This document shows positions 1-10,806 of a stretch of DNA of 31,957 nucleotides, piece by piece. This DNA comes from Porogramme epimiltina (Eukaryota; Basidiomycota; Agaricomycetes; Polyporales; Polyporaceae), in the NCBI GenBank assembly GCA_900155495.1, contig FTLJ01000556.1, positions 1 through 31,957 on the forward strand. Reading direction: 5' to 3'. The notes beneath the pieces were generated by a model. That model saw only the letters and a list, made by a program, of their open reading frames with translations, made no database searches and was not told the origin of the DNA. Both the position numbers and the translations under genes were made by a program. The first letter of the stretch is position 1; each line of letters begins with the position of its first letter.

Positions 1-307
1 TATTATCCCACTTCAGTCGTTTCTGCTGTGTCTACACACCCGTACCTGCTGATGGCCAAGCGTGATCAGCCTCTACGCTATGAATGTCGTTGCCCATGAA
101 AAATTCGAGTGTGCGTCCTCGCTGCTTAATCCATATGTTAGAGAGCATAGTCGTTTAAATCACGAGACGTGCATTGACGAAGACTTCGTGCGCGAACATC
201 CAACGACACGTCTCACCGTCATCCTCTTCCGTCACATAAAGAAGAGGGAAGGGCGTGACGTATCAAGCCAGAAGGCACTCCTCCGTGCCCACTACAAGCC
301 TGTGAGT
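1..307 (+). other. Left edge; unassigned short open frame upstream of the monooxygenase
   Basis: An open frame runs from an ATG at 80 to a TAA ending at 325 (about 81 residues). It passes a good donor-like GTGAGT at 302, just after a Tyr-Lys-Pro codon triplet. I recognise no domain and see no matching acceptor or continuation before the monooxygenase ATG at 418. It could be the last exon of a gene outside the window, an upstream ORF, or chance. Treat it as unannotated. Confidence 0.2.
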
Positions 308-377
308 AAGCCCATAAGCCCATAAGCCCACCAAGCCCAGGGCTTACGCTGCAAGCCCCGGGCTTACGCCCAAGCCC
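308..377. repeat. Cluster of AAGCCC / GGGCTT hexamers in the promoter of the first monooxygenase
   Basis: Six direct copies of AAGCCC start at 308, 316, 324, 333, 353 and 372. Two inverted copies (GGGCTT) start at 340 and 360. The copies at 353 and 360 meet in a near-perfect palindrome. The cluster ends about 40 nt before the ATG at 418, and a CACGTG E-box lies between. It may be a regulator-binding array or a local slippage product; the sequence cannot separate these. Confidence 0.7.
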
Positions 378-417
378 TCTCTAAGACACGTGACACATTC
401 CTGATGAAGGCCCTATC

Positions 418-3064
418 ATGTGCTCCGGCTCTCACCGTGGCAAGCACGTCGACGTTCTGATTCTCGGCGCGGGGCCTGCGGGCCTTATGTGCGCCAATGC
501 CCTTGCACAAGCTGGAATCGGCGTACGTATTGTAGACAAAAGGTACGTAGACCGTGTTGGAGAGGTGTAACGTACCGCTTACGTCCCCTCAAGGCCCGCC
601 GGCGTTGAAGTGGGTCAGGCAGATGGCATTCACCCTCGTTCGATCGAAGTCTTGCAGGTAAACATGGAGCTATGCCTACCACCTCGCCTGTTGATGACTT
701 CTATATATTAGAGTTATGGACTCGGCGAGCGGCTCCTTCAAGAAGGCGCAAGGTTCTATAGGGCGGTACTGACCGTCTTTAACTCTAACTCTGTTTGAAC
801 CTCATACAATGGCTCAGGCATTTTACAACCCTGGGCCTGACGGAGGCATCACCGTAAGTTTTTCCTGTTGGCATGTGACACGAACGACGCTCAAAGTGTA
901 GAAGAGGACTCAGCGCACCCCGTCTGTCATGTCACCTACAGCTCGGTACCCGTTCGTAGTGAGTCCGATCTCCCCATTGCGACTGCTACGTCTTACTGAC
1001 AGTCTGTAAGCTCACGAGGCACCAAGGTGGCATCGAGGCGCTGTTCTTGGACTCCATGAAAGAGAAGGGGTTGTTCGTCGAACGTCCAACCATCCCAACG
1101 TCGATTGAATTGTCCCCACTAGAGACGGACCTAACAGATCCGCACTGCTATCCGGTGAAAGTGGGTCCATATATGTGTTTGAATTTTTTGTCGTCGTCTC
1201 TGAAGAATGGTCACAGGTGACTCTAAAGCATCTCGAAGACCAAGAAGGGAGCGAAGAATTGGTATATGCTAAGTTCGTGATTGGGTCCGACGGTAAGCAA
1301 TCTCCTCAGAACGCAACTGTAAACTCACAAAAGAGCTGTGCAGGCGCTCACTCCCGGGTCCGCAAAGAGCTCGGCATCGAGATGGACGGTGATCAGACTG
1401 GTGGGTCCATTCCTTACGCCCACCTCCACGGACTTCTCACCGCTTCACTGTATGCTTTCCAGACTCGATGTGGGGTGTCGTTGACATGCACGCGGAGACG
1501 GACTTCCCAGACGGTCGTTGCTGGACGTTCCTACACTCACACCATGGCACGCTCATGAACATCCCCCGCGAAGGCGATCTCGTCCGTTTTTACATTCAGC
1601 TTTCCGACGACACGGACTTTCTCGACAAGACAACGGGACGCGTTGATTGCACAAAGGCGACGCCCAAGAAGCTCGTGGAGACCGCTTCAAGGATCTTCCA
1701 GCCCTTTCGCGTTGAGCAAGTCGGCGAGATTGAATGGTGGACGATCTATATCAGTGAGTTCCCGTTAGCGATGCCTGCGAGACATGCCGTGAACACATCA
1801 CCTGTGACAGTCGGTCAACGGGTCGCGCGTACGTTTTCCGTCAAGGACCGTATTTTCATTGCCGGGGATGCCTGTCACACCCATTCTCCGAAAGCAGGTA
1901 GGTTACTATCTTCCGATGCCCATGTTCGTCGAGGCTAATGGTGACGCTCAGGCCAGGGCATGAATGCGAGCATGAACGACACACACAACCTCGGTATGTT
2001 GTCCTTTCCCATGGAATCAGCCTACTCGCTGACAGACAATCCCAGCATGGAAGCTTGCATACGTGTTGAGGGGTTGGGCAGATATGGCACTCCTGAAGAC
2101 CGTACGTCCAGCGCTTCCCCTCATTCTACATTGGGCTGACCACCGCTCCAGTACGAAGCAGAGAGGCTCAAGTTCGCAAACGACCTCATCGACTTCGACA
2201 GGAAGTGGTCGTCTCTCTTCACCGGCAAACCGCGCACAGAAGAGAACGCAGACGGCGTGTCGCACGAGGAGTTCGTGGGGTGCGCACCTACCAGCTTCAC
2301 CCCCCGTGCCCCCGCACACTGACACGCCTCCGTTTCCCCAGCGCATTCCAGACCTTCAGTGGCTTCTCGAGCGGCATCGGGATCCGGTACGAGCCCTCCA
2401 CAATCGTCAACAACGTGCACCAAGCGCGTGCGTCGGGGTTGGTCGTCGGCGAGCGCATGGTCCCGCACGTGTTTGTGCAGGCTGCGGACGTCCGCCCGGT
2501 GAACATCCATGATCTGCTCCCCTCGGACGCGCGCTTCAAGATCATCGTGTTCGCGTGGGTGCGAGACATCGCTGCGCCGGCTGAGCTACTCGCGCGCGTG
2601 CACGCTCTAGCGGAGGCGATGGACGCGCCTGGGGGATTCCTGCGCCGGTTCGGGCAGGGCGATCACACCAAGGTGTTCGACTTCCTATGCGTGTTGGGCG
2701 CAGACAAGGACACTGTCGACTGGACTGGTAAGTCGCCGTCGACCAGCCAGCAACTGGCACAATAAATTGAGGTCCCATCGTTCCCGTAGACGCCCCAAAG
2801 CTATTCCGACCCCACTGGACGAGGTGCGTTCTCTCCCGGTTCCGGCCTCGTCTCGCTGACATCATACCTAGGGTCCTCCTCGACGATGTCGACATGCACG
2901 GGCAGGGGGGCAGCGGGGGTTTTGATGCGTACGGGATCGACAAGGAAGCCGGTGCGGTCGTCGTGGTGCGGCCTGATGGGTACGTCGGTACCGTCGCGCC
3001 ATTCGACCGCCTGGACGATCTGGGTGCTTACTTTGCATCATTCATGTTGGAGCACGTTGCGTGA
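418..3064 (+). CDS. FAD-dependent aromatic monooxygenase, phenol 2-monooxygenase family (paralog 1)
   Basis: Predicted flavoprotein that hydroxylates phenolic rings using NADPH and O2; the substrate is unknown. I assemble 16 exons (418-542, 594-657, 712-765, 818-853, 902-958, 1011-1160, 1217-1292, 1344-1400, 1463-1753, 1811-1897, 1952-1993, 2046-2101, 2152-2279, 2342-2727, 2790-2823, 2872-3064) giving 611 residues with consistent phases. Visible motifs: the N-terminal dinucleotide fold GAGPAG, the QADGI motif in exon 2, the GSDGAHSRVRK motif across exons 7-8, and the FAD-ribityl motif [14 protein letters not shown] across exons 10-11. The C-terminal third matches the thioredoxin-like dimerisation domain of phenol hydroxylases and ends in a typical RPDGYVG segment. 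The start is the only ATG before the dinucleotide fold. No signal peptide is present, so it should be cytosolic. A paralog with the same exon structure lies at 18917-21578. Confidence 0.92.
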
Positions 3065-3261
3065 ATGCTAGATGGCGGTCTTAGATGATGATGCGTCTCA
3101 CCCGAGATGACCCAGGATGACGCGTGTCTCAGATTGCGTCTGCTTACGGTGCACACTGCGTAGTTTGCACTGAGCAGCGCAGTCGAAAGTAGATCACCGA
3201 CGAAGTCAAGCCACAAGACGCAGCGAATTCAGGTGGGCCATCTCGTCTACAACGGGAGGCC

Positions 3262-3710
3262 ATGGCAGCTCATGCGCTCACGTTTGGAGGTCGTGATCTC
3301 AGAGAAATGTTGGAGGATCAGGTATCCGCTCTCTTGGGTCGACCAACCTCGGTGCCGGCGGGCCAAGAGGGCGAGTCTATTTTTAGAATGGCAGCGCTAT
3401 TCTGGCAAGTCTGCCACCACATGGACTCGAACACGCGCCCTGGCCTTTCTGCGCCCACCCATGCGTCTTTGCGGGCCTTCGTCGACGCCGGCAATCCGCA
3501 TAACCAATGCGTACGTATGCTTCCGCCGCGATAAGTAGACAGAGAACGCGAGTCTAACACCGGTCGTCTACAGGTGCACGCGTGGAGCTGTCGCATGCGA
3601 GCTCTCGAATCATCCAGGCGATGCGGCGGGGCGGTCCGCCCGAGAACCATTACGGGCACGAGAGTGGAAGAGCTCCTCGACGGTTGGACAATGCGCACAT
3701 CACGACATGA
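3262..3710 (+). CDS. Candidate small protein, no family recognised
   Basis: An ATG at 3262 opens an 84-codon frame that reads like real protein (hydrophilic start, then a MAALFWQVCHHMD stretch). An intron follows at about 3515-3573, with a CTAAC branch site and CAG acceptor. Using the donor GTATGC at 3515, the second exon stays open to a TGA at 3708-3710 and gives 129 residues. Using the stronger-looking GTACGT donor at 3511 moves to another frame that stays open to 3840 (171 residues, less natural composition). I recognise no domain in either version. The gene lies about 200 nt downstream of the monooxygenase on the same strand. It could also be a decaying fragment. Confidence 0.33.
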
Positions 3711-4010
3711 ATCACGATCGTCGGAGCATCATGAGCCTCGCCACCCCTCACGACAGTCCAGCGCAGTGCCCTACAGAATCCGTGATCTACACAACCCGCT
3801 GTGTATTGATCGGGAAGGTACGCCCTCCGCTGGCCTGTAGTATCATGTTTCCAGAAGTGGTATCCCATTAGGGCTAGGAAGCTGATGCAGGGCACAAAGT
3901 CTGAATCCATGTGGGCGTGTAATATCGAGGAACACCCGCTCCTCTTTCCAAGTGAGGTATGGGTTCTCAATGACACAGGCGTACACATGGTGACACATGG
4001 CGACAGATAG
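3707..4010 (+). CDS. Candidate overlapping small ORF or displaced 3' exons of the preceding gene
   Basis: A second protein-like frame begins at the ATG at 3707, which overlaps the preceding stop as ATGA. It is open to 3817. A very short possible intron (3818-3854, 37 nt, GTACGC to CCAG) joins it in phase to a frame open to the TAG at 4008-4010, giving about 88 residues rich in Trp, Cys and Arg. Unspliced, the frame stops at about 3876. The overlap and the tiny intron are unusual. The stretch may be the true 3' part of the 3262 gene reached by splicing I did not find, or the result of a frameshift. Confidence 0.2.
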
Positions 4011-4828
4011 CACTAGGAATCACGCAAACAGACTATAGAAGAGAGAGTCCCGCATGGTGGGCGGGCCTTGGTTATCAGCCTACCGCACCAGCCCCCGCCG
4101 GAGCGCCCGGTATCATCACGCGGATCCGCCCGGGTCCACCAAGCATGCGGGGTTTGCGCGCCCTTACCGCGCCACGACGGGCTAAAAATAGACGTACGCG
4201 GTGGTGCCCATCTCTGATTCGTGCTACTCACCGCCAGGCGTGATCTCCCCCAGTCCAGCTTGCACCAGATGGATCAGCACCCCGCATGGTACAGTGCGGT
4301 CGCATATGAAAAACACATGCGGCTCTGGGGAAGAGCTCGGAGCCGCAGGGGCGGCGACTGTCCCGTGGGTCGTGGCCCGGCAGTATGATACTCCCCGTCG
4401 GGTTGCCATCCATGACGCGGTGACGCGTAGTGGGTTCGGGCGCGCCCCTGCCCCCCTTCTCCCGCCCCGACGTGCCCAACCCTGAAGGAGCTATCGCACC
4501 CCCAACAGCGCCGACGTGCGTTATCGGACCCTCGACGCCGCCGCCTTCCGTCATGGCGCCGAAGGTTGTGCGGCATCACATGGAGATCACGAACGCGCGT
4601 CGATGGAGGCGCTGCCCCAGGGCTTCACTGCATCATCGGGCAGCACTTTGTACGGAGAAGAAGGTCGCATGGTGGATACCGCGATCCAAAGAAGCCAGCT
4701 GGTAACGCCATGCGTCCGCACGCGAACCTTCCGCCCACGCGACATCCCACCAATCGCTTTCCCCTTGCCCCATGTGCTCCCCTCTCCTCCCGCCCGTCTC
4801 GACCTTGCTGTAGCGCATCACTAGGGCG
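4011..4828. other. Intergenic, 5' region of the aspartic protease gene
   Basis: Several overlapping open frames of 60-110 codons cross this GC-rich stretch on both strands. None starts well, carries a recognisable domain or shows paired splice sites with consistent phase. I see no RNA gene or mobile element. It is best read as promoter and upstream regulatory DNA of the protease gene. Confidence 0.5.
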
Positions 4829-4836
4829 TATATAAA
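4829..4836 (+). promoter_or_regulatory. TATA box of the aspartic protease gene
   Basis: TATATAAA lies 114 nt upstream of the ATG at 4950 and is followed by a pyrimidine-rich leader. A strong TATA box and CT-rich leader are typical of highly expressed fungal secreted-enzyme genes. Confidence 0.75.
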
Positions 4837-4949
4837 CCCTTCGCAATGTCCCTCAACCCTCACCAGGACATCTCCTGTTCCCCATCAGCCCTCCAGAGCC
4901 TCTCGGTTCTCAGCTCGTTCACTCGAAGCTCGCTCTCTCAGCACCGACC

Positions 4950-6458
4950 ATGTTCTGCAAGGCCACCTTGATCACCGTCGCTCTCGCCCTTATGGCGTCC
5001 GCGAGCCCGGCTCCGGCTCCCGTCGCTCCCACCAAGAAGGGCATCTCCATCCCCTTCCAGAAGCGCTCCTCGCTCACCAACGCCGACGGCACTTTCAACG
5101 CCGACCGTGCTCTCATCGAGACGGTCAAGACGGTCAAGTAAGCACCGCGCGCTCTTCTCCTGCAATCGCTGCTGACGCCCACTCTCCCCTTATAGCAAGC
5201 ACCGCGCGAACCTGATCAACCTCCAGAAGAACGTCGGTACCCAGGCGTTCAAGGAGGGCGCTGAGATCAAGCCCCTTCGCGTTCTCCCCGACCACCTCGC
5301 GAAGCGTCAGAGCGAGTCCCTCACCGACGAGGAGGATGACCTCGAGTGGGCGGGCACGATCTCCATCGGCACCCCCGCTCAGAAGTTCCTCATCGACTTC
5401 GACACCGGCTCCTCCGACCTCTGGATCCCGTCCTCTTCGTGCACGAGCTCCACCTGCAAGGCCAAGGACCGCTACACCGCGTCGTCCTCGTCGACGAGCT
5501 CCAAGAAGACCGGCACCTTCTCCATCGAGTACGGCGATGGCTCCACCGTCTCCGGCCCCGTTTACACCGACAAGGGTAAGTAACCACTCCCCGCCGCGCC
5601 GCTTGAGACACGCTCTGACGGGGCCTTTTAGTCGCCGTTGCGGGTGTCTCCGTCACTGGCCAGTACTTCTCGCCCGTGACCACCCTCTCGAGCAGCTTCA
5701 GCAGCGACCCCATCGATGGTATCCTCGGTCTCGCCTACCCCGCCATCTCCAACCTCGGCGAGGTTCGTCTTCATTCTTTCCGCGTCACGATCCAAACACT
5801 TACAAGTGGCTCTCTAGAGCCCCTTCTTCAACACTGCCGTTACCAAGGGCGCTGTCGACGAGGGCGTCTTCGGCTTCTACCTCGCCTCCTCCGGCTCCGA
5901 GCTCTACCTCGGTGGCACCAACGACGACCTCTACTCGGGCTCGCTCGAGTACCACGACGTCGACACCTCGACTGGCTTCTGGCAGATCACCGGCGCCAAG
6001 GCCTACGTCGGCAGCACCGCCGCGGTCTCCGGCTTCGAGACGATCATCGACTCGGGCACCACCATCATGTACGGCCCCCCCAGCGCCGTCAAGACCTTCT
6101 ACAGCAAGATCTCCGGCTCCGGCGTGTACGACTCGAGCGAGGGCTACTACTACTACCCCTGCAGCACGCCCCCCACCGTCTCCTTCTCGTGGGGCGGCTC
6201 GAAGTTCGCGATCTCCTCCGCCAAGTACGTGCTCCTCCGCATCTACACCTGCTGTCCCTTGGCTGACGCGCACGCTCCCTCCACAGCTTCAACCTTGGTG
6301 AGACCACCACCGGCTCTGGCAAGTGCGTCGGCGCCCTCGCGGGCCAGGACCTCGGCCTCGGCAGCAACGTCTGGCTCCTCGGCGACTCGTTCATGAAGAA
6401 CGTCTACTCCGCGTTCTCGTTCGACGACGACGCCGTCGGCTTCGCCCCCCTCGCTTAA
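4950..6458 (+). CDS. Secreted pepsin-family (A1) aspartic protease, polyporopepsin-like
   Basis: Endopeptidase made as a secreted zymogen. Five exons (4950-5137, 5196-5575, 5632-5762, 5818-6224, 6287-6458) give 425 residues, a normal length for basidiomycete A1 preproenzymes. Residues 1 to about 19 form a signal peptide (MFCKATLITVALALMASAS). A propeptide follows with a Lys-Arg pair at 99-100, a likely kexin site just before the mature enzyme. The catalytic aspartates are D132 in DTGSSDLW and D311 in DSGTT. The flap region (YGDGS) and the DGILGLAY strand are intact. The C-terminus ends in the usual FDDDAVGFAPLA pattern, with no glycosylphosphatidylinositol or serine-rich tail, so the enzyme should be released into the medium. 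Codon use is strongly C-ending, suggesting high expression. Role: extracellular protein degradation. Confidence 0.95.
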
Positions 6459-7142
6459 GCGAGTCGGGCCTCCGCCGAAAACGTTTTCGGGAACTGTACC
6501 TAGGGATGGAGCGGGCGCGAAAAGTTGGCGCGCCGGCGGACTTGTAGCACTAGTCTTGGTAGCTGTACGACCAGTGTACGCGGCGACGCCCTCACTATCC
6601 TTCAACAATACCATGCATAACGCATTGCATACCCCTGCCTTTGAGATGTTCGAATGTGGTGTCCTTGGAGTCTGGACCCATAATGGGAAGCCAGAGGACC
6701 TCGGATTGCCTTTGCCATCATTTAACGCCCTTAGCCCTTGCATCCGAAGCAACCCTGCTAATGGTCCGCTAAGCATGTTGCTCAGATCCGCCGTCAGATC
6801 ATTGTCAGAGCTTGCCTGTGACACTGGCACGTGATCATGGTGACGAGCTCGTTCGCCGCAGCAGTGCTAAGTCCTAGTAAGTCACTTCCAACTTGCAAAT
6901 TCTCGCTGAGTGCTGAACTTCAAAGCTTCAAGATTATCCCTCTAGGCGGCTACAATCAAAACCCGTCAAATGGCGTCTCGTAATAAAACGCGGCCCGCGC
7001 CAGTCGTCGGTAGGTAACTTATCATCCCTCGACCCCATTACAATATACTCTTACAGCTACGTATTCCTGAAGTACATCAAGAACGATTAAGGGCGACTAA
7101 TGAGCACAAATTGCGGCACATATGACCCTTCCGAGGCGCGCA
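6459..7142. other. Intergenic between protease 3' end and convergent small gene
   Basis: This holds the 3' regions of two convergent genes. A minus-strand frame from about 6830 down into the protease 3' end is open but begins with GTG, has no domain and overlaps the protease exons. A plus-strand frame at 6556-6834 has no ATG near its start. Neither is convincing. Confidence 0.45.
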
Positions 7143-8002
7143 TCAAACAGACGAGCCGGAGTTCCTCGGCGTTGATATTTCTTCCTTGATAGGACCACGG
7201 AAAATCTTGGCCTTCTTCGCCCCTTTCCGGGCCCGAATTGAGATTCTACGGACAACGGCAGCGATTAGAACCTTAGAAGTAGCAAATGCCATGTGCAAAC
7301 GAATGTGCTTACGATTGCTCTTGCGAGGTGGGTGGCTATCTTCTTGGCCAACTTTTGCTTGTTGACATTCCCAACACCTATCTGGTGATTATATGGCTTT
7401 TCCCAGCCTTGGAACTAGATCTTATGTGAGTGACACGCATTAGGAATCCAATGGACTCTCTCACTTGAATCCCCAGACCGATTTTTGTCCGGTTGTCCAA
7501 AAAGCATACGGCAGCCTCCGCGTCGGCAAAATCTCCGCTCCCAGCTTGAGCAAGGGACAAAGGTATACCGAGAGCTCCATCCTTGTCTTTGAACCACAGC
7601 ACCTCATCTTGAAACTCGTGTTTTCGCTCACGACATGTCCACTGGTTGAACATGATCTGTAAGTGGTTAGGGGGTGAATATTTTCCCCGCTCAGAGATGT
7701 GCGAACAAGACTTACTTCAAGTCGGGGCCGCTGATCTTGGACAACTGCTCCGGCGTCACCCCCTAAGGCTCCAGTGAGCTCGCTGTGACGAGAAATGTTT
7801 CTCGGGGAGTTATGTTGCAGGGGGGCGAAGTCCTTATGCGGGCCTTGCTTCTGCTGCTCAGTAAAAATAACGAGGAGCTGTTCCTCGTTGAAGAGGGGGA
7901 TACCCTTGGAGAGAAGTGTAAGTAATCGGCGATGGCTGGCTATGTCGACACACCACTGACCTGGTCACTATCCCCCGTTAATACAGCGTTCTCGGTGGCC
8001 AT
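7143..8002 (-). CDS. Small multi-exon protein of unknown function, possibly a basidiomycete-specific family
   Basis: Reconstructed from splice signals; the exons are too short to stand out as long ORFs. ATG at 8002 has a good context (A at -3, G at +4). Exons: 8002-7961, 7904-7716, 7656-7465, 7414-7313 and 7271-7143. Every junction is GT-AG and phase 0, giving 217 residues. The third exon holds VLWFKDKDGALGIPLSLA and the fourth a Gln/Lys-rich segment with KQKLAKKIA. The domain pattern (acidic N-terminus, an LGIPL strand, then an amphipathic basic helix) resembles small uncharacterised agaricomycete proteins I recall, but I cannot name a family. The last intron is only 41 nt; if it is retained, the frame ends at 7265 and the protein is 190 residues. 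The gene faces the protease and has a TATA-like element upstream. Confidence 0.6.
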
Positions 8003-8051
8003 GATCACTACGGATGCTGAAGCTGTGGGTTCATATTACAAGCATATCACA

Positions 8052-8059
8052 GCTATATA
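8052..8059 (-). promoter_or_regulatory. TATA-like element of the small minus-strand gene
   Basis: The minus strand reads GTATATAGC about 50 nt upstream of the ATG at 8002. The spacing is short but plausible for a short leader. Confidence 0.4.
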
Positions 8060-9543
8060 CCCTGACGGCTACAAAGAGAGCCCCCCAAGTCTCGAGAGCC
8101 CATACAGAACCTCGTAACTGAGCTTTCTGGATAGCCAGCATTCAATGCTCTATCTGTCGGTATTAAACCACCGTACGTACCTGATATCCGACCCCCTTGT
8201 TCGATATCGCGTCTACTGCTACCCATCCGGAAAGTGCGACCGTTGAAACGTCACCTGCATTAGTAAAAATCCGTCGCGTTCGAGTTTTCGATATCCCAAT
8301 CCACCGAGGGCAGCTGTGCGCGGCGTACGGGCGTCGTCGATGCAACGCGAATGCCTCGGTATTAGAAGATGGCAGTGGCACCTCTACGGCGCCGGCGGGA
8401 TGACACGCGTTCGCCATAAAGGCAATCCTCCAGTTCTATTGACGCAGCACTTTCATCAGGACGTATATACTTCCTGTCATTGTGGGCTTTGGTAAGTGAT
8501 ATAGGGAAAGTCTAGGCGGGACCCTAACCAGACATTAATACAAGGGGACTCAGGCACTGAGTGTCTTCCCATTGACCGGCCTTCGAGGGCTGCCTATGGT
8601 TCCGCTGTCCATATTTCCGCCAAAGGGGCTCCACACATCCGCTAACATGTGAATTTCGAAATCCGCATATTTATTCTACTACACTGAAAGAGGACCAGTC
8701 TTTAGAGAATCGCAATACACAATTGAAATCTCGATATTTACGTCAAACTAGTCGGTGCCGGGTATGAACATGCAACGTCGGTGACAGGGAGGTATACGTC
8801 CCCTTGCTAATAGTCGCAGTGTGGGGGGCGGCCTCTACTTGAAACAGATAGATCGGACGTGTCGGAGCCCCCCAGGATCACTTGCCAGAGCACAAAACAG
8901 CATCTCTCGGACCCCTTTGACGTAGGTACAGGTCGCGCTATCCAGACTGACTATCTGGATTTGCCTCTCCATACTTCCCGCCAAGCTGTCCGAGGAATCG
9001 AGTCACATACTGAGTCCTGACGCATGCGTACGTAGCGCCTTCCGAACTTGATGCCATGCTTTGGTACCTGACGCCGTAGGCGCCCCCCGATTTCAAAACA
9101 ACCGAGATAACCCAAGTCTCAATCGATGCAGAATTGCAGGAAATCCTGCTCAATGCTCTGGACCCCAGGGAACTAGTAATATCCACGGGCTAGCCATGTC
9201 TTGTCCGAATATGGTGCCGGTGATTCCATCCGGATCGAGGTGTACACGCAGCACGCTTGCGACGCGGCGGCGATGCGTGGTATGGGCACAATGATACATA
9301 GTATGAGCCTTTGGTAAGAAACATTCTCTATGGACATCTAAGACAACAATCGAGTACTGTGTACAAACTGGTATAAGCACAGAACTATGTTACGGAATAG
9401 GGCCGAATCTTGCTCTAACCGGTCGGTCTATATATCTAAGCGGTGCGTTCTATGTGTTGCCGTCTATGTTCTATATTCTACCGTGCTCAGTTTGACAATT
9501 GCGACAACAGAGTACCCACATAGCGACTCATATTTCCAACACC
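8060..9543. other. Long region without a supported gene
   Basis: About 1.5 kb of lower GC than its neighbours. The only stretch with some gene-like signal is a minus-strand frame from an ATG at 8417 to 8181 (79 codons). It ends in a strong donor (CAG/GTACGTACG), with an acceptor about 60 nt further on, but the next exon soon reaches stops. A minus-strand frame at 9186-8938 is open but has no recognisable content. I found no transposase, reverse transcriptase, terminal repeats or RNA gene. It may hold a decayed or lineage-specific gene. Confidence 0.4.
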
Positions 9544-10806
9544 TCACGCCCATCCGATCACGTAGTGCACGTACTCGACCTCCTCGCCCGGACGGGCATC
9601 TTCCACCTCGCATACCACAGTCTCTTGACGGATCACGGAAAGCTGCAGATCCGTGCTAGAGGGGGGCGCAAGCGTGCGGTTTTCCGGAGCCCTAGGAAAC
9701 ACTTGAGTGACGGCGTGCGATTCTGATGTATGCGTAGGACGGAGGGGCATGACTAGGTGGAACCGGGGCTGGGCGAGCGCGGTAGGGCCTTCTACGCCTG
9801 ACGGCCGGCGAAGGAGCGCGCTGACGCAATCCCGTATCCAAAATACGTGTTGAGGCTCGTAAATGACGTCCGCGCCGAAGATGACGTCGAACGTCTGGTC
9901 GAAGGGAGGCTCGGCAGTCTCGCCGTTCCATTCACATTTGGGGGAGTATCTTGACCAGTCCAATGCGTCAGCCGAGAGAGAGACGTGAGGAGGCGCACCG
10001 CGAGGGAAGTTTGACTGGATGTTGTGGTGCAGGTTTTTAAGCACCGTGGGATGGTAGTCCGACGCTACGATCGTGGTCTTGCGCATGGCCATAGGTTCCG
10101 AGGGAAGCTCGGAGATGAGCTTCGCGCACGCTAAGCTGACTAGACCAGTCCCCGCTCCTAGTTCCAGCACCCGCACCTCGCCTGCCTTCTCCGTCGATCC
10201 ACCCGTCGCGCCCAAGCCGAACCGAGCCGGGTCCTCCACCAGCATCTCTGCGAGGAGACAGGCACTCCCCCACGTCTGTGTCCCAACCGTCGCTGACTCG
10301 GAGTCCGCTGCGATGGGCACGTCCGTCAACTGTACGGTGACGTGGGCATTCGGGTCGAGGAGGGGCGCCCGGAAGGAAAATTCGCGAGTGAGGGTGCGCG
10401 CAGCAGCGGTCCCTGCGCAGACGGCGATGAGCGAGGCTGCGGAGCGGATGAGGGCGTCGATCTTGTCCTCGACGATCTGTGAAGAGCCATCCGTGCCGTC
10501 GGGATCTTCGCTAGCGTCCTGGAGGAGCGTCGCATGGGAGACGAGGGCGGTGAGCCAGCGCACGGCGTGGGCCCGTTCGAATTCATCCGCCCGGAGAAGG
10601 GCGAGGGTGTCGAGATCTTCCGAGGTATCCCCCGCTCTCGAAAGTCCTACTTTCTTGCGGTCAACGCGGCGAGACCCACGTACGGGAGGGCTGTAGATGG
10701 TCCTTAGGTAGTCGATGAGTGCTGAGAGGGCATCGAGGGAGTATTCGCGAAGGCGACGAGGAGACGGGAGGCGGGTAGTGGGGGGAGGAACGACGGAGTA
10801 GGTCAT
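9544..10806 (-). CDS. SAM-dependent protein lysine methyltransferase-like protein (Methyltransf_16 / FAM86-METTL21 type)
   Basis: Predicted seven-beta-strand methyltransferase of the group that methylates lysines on translation factors and chaperones. It is a single exon of 420 residues. The open frame continues upstream to 11001, but that codon is TTG. The first ATG is at 10806, with a purine at -3, so I start there. The N-terminal half is a helical region of about 190 residues, as in FAM86-type proteins. It is followed by the GTQTWGSA segment, AdoMet motif I (VLELGAGTGLVSLA), the acidic post-I position in VASDYHP, and the motif DVIFGADVIYEP near the C-terminal half. The yeast eEF2 methyltransferase Efm3 is a possible relative, but the substrate cannot be read from sequence. 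It is divergent from the ubiquitin-fusion gene, with a shared 323 nt promoter region. Confidence 0.82.
   Translation of the reverse strand: MTYSVVPPPTTRLPSPRRLREYSLDALSALIDYLRTIYSPPVRGSRRVDRKKVGLSRAGDTSEDLDTLALLRADEFERAHAVRWLTALVSHATLLQDASEDPDGTDGSSQIVEDKIDALIRSAASLIAVCAGTAAARTLTREFSFRAPLLDPNAHVTVQLTDVPIAADSESATVGTQTWGSACLLAEMLVEDPARFGLGATGGSTEKAGEVRVLELGAGTGLVSLACAKLISELPSEPMAMRKTTIVASDYHPTVLKNLHHNIQSNFPRGAPPHVSLSADALDWSRYSPKCEWNGETAEPPFDQTFDVIFGADVIYEPQHVFWIRDCVSALLRRPSGVEGPTALAQPRFHLVMPLRPTHTSESHAVTQVFPRAPENRTLAPPSSTDLQLSVIRQETVVCEVEDARPGEEVEYVHYVIGWA

Noticed and set aside
5336..6301. 321-codon plus-strand frame inside the protease gene
   Set aside because: It is out of frame with the DTGS and DSGT exons and encodes Arg/Ser/Pro low-complexity sequence typical of a GC-rich shadow frame.
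6243..6830. 195-codon minus-strand frame at the protease 3' end
   Set aside because: It starts at GTG, overlaps real protease exons in antisense and has no recognisable content.
10073..10696. 207-codon plus-strand frame antisense to the methyltransferase
   Set aside because: It is antisense to a coherent AdoMet methyltransferase with all motifs; its composition is Ser/Arg-rich noise.
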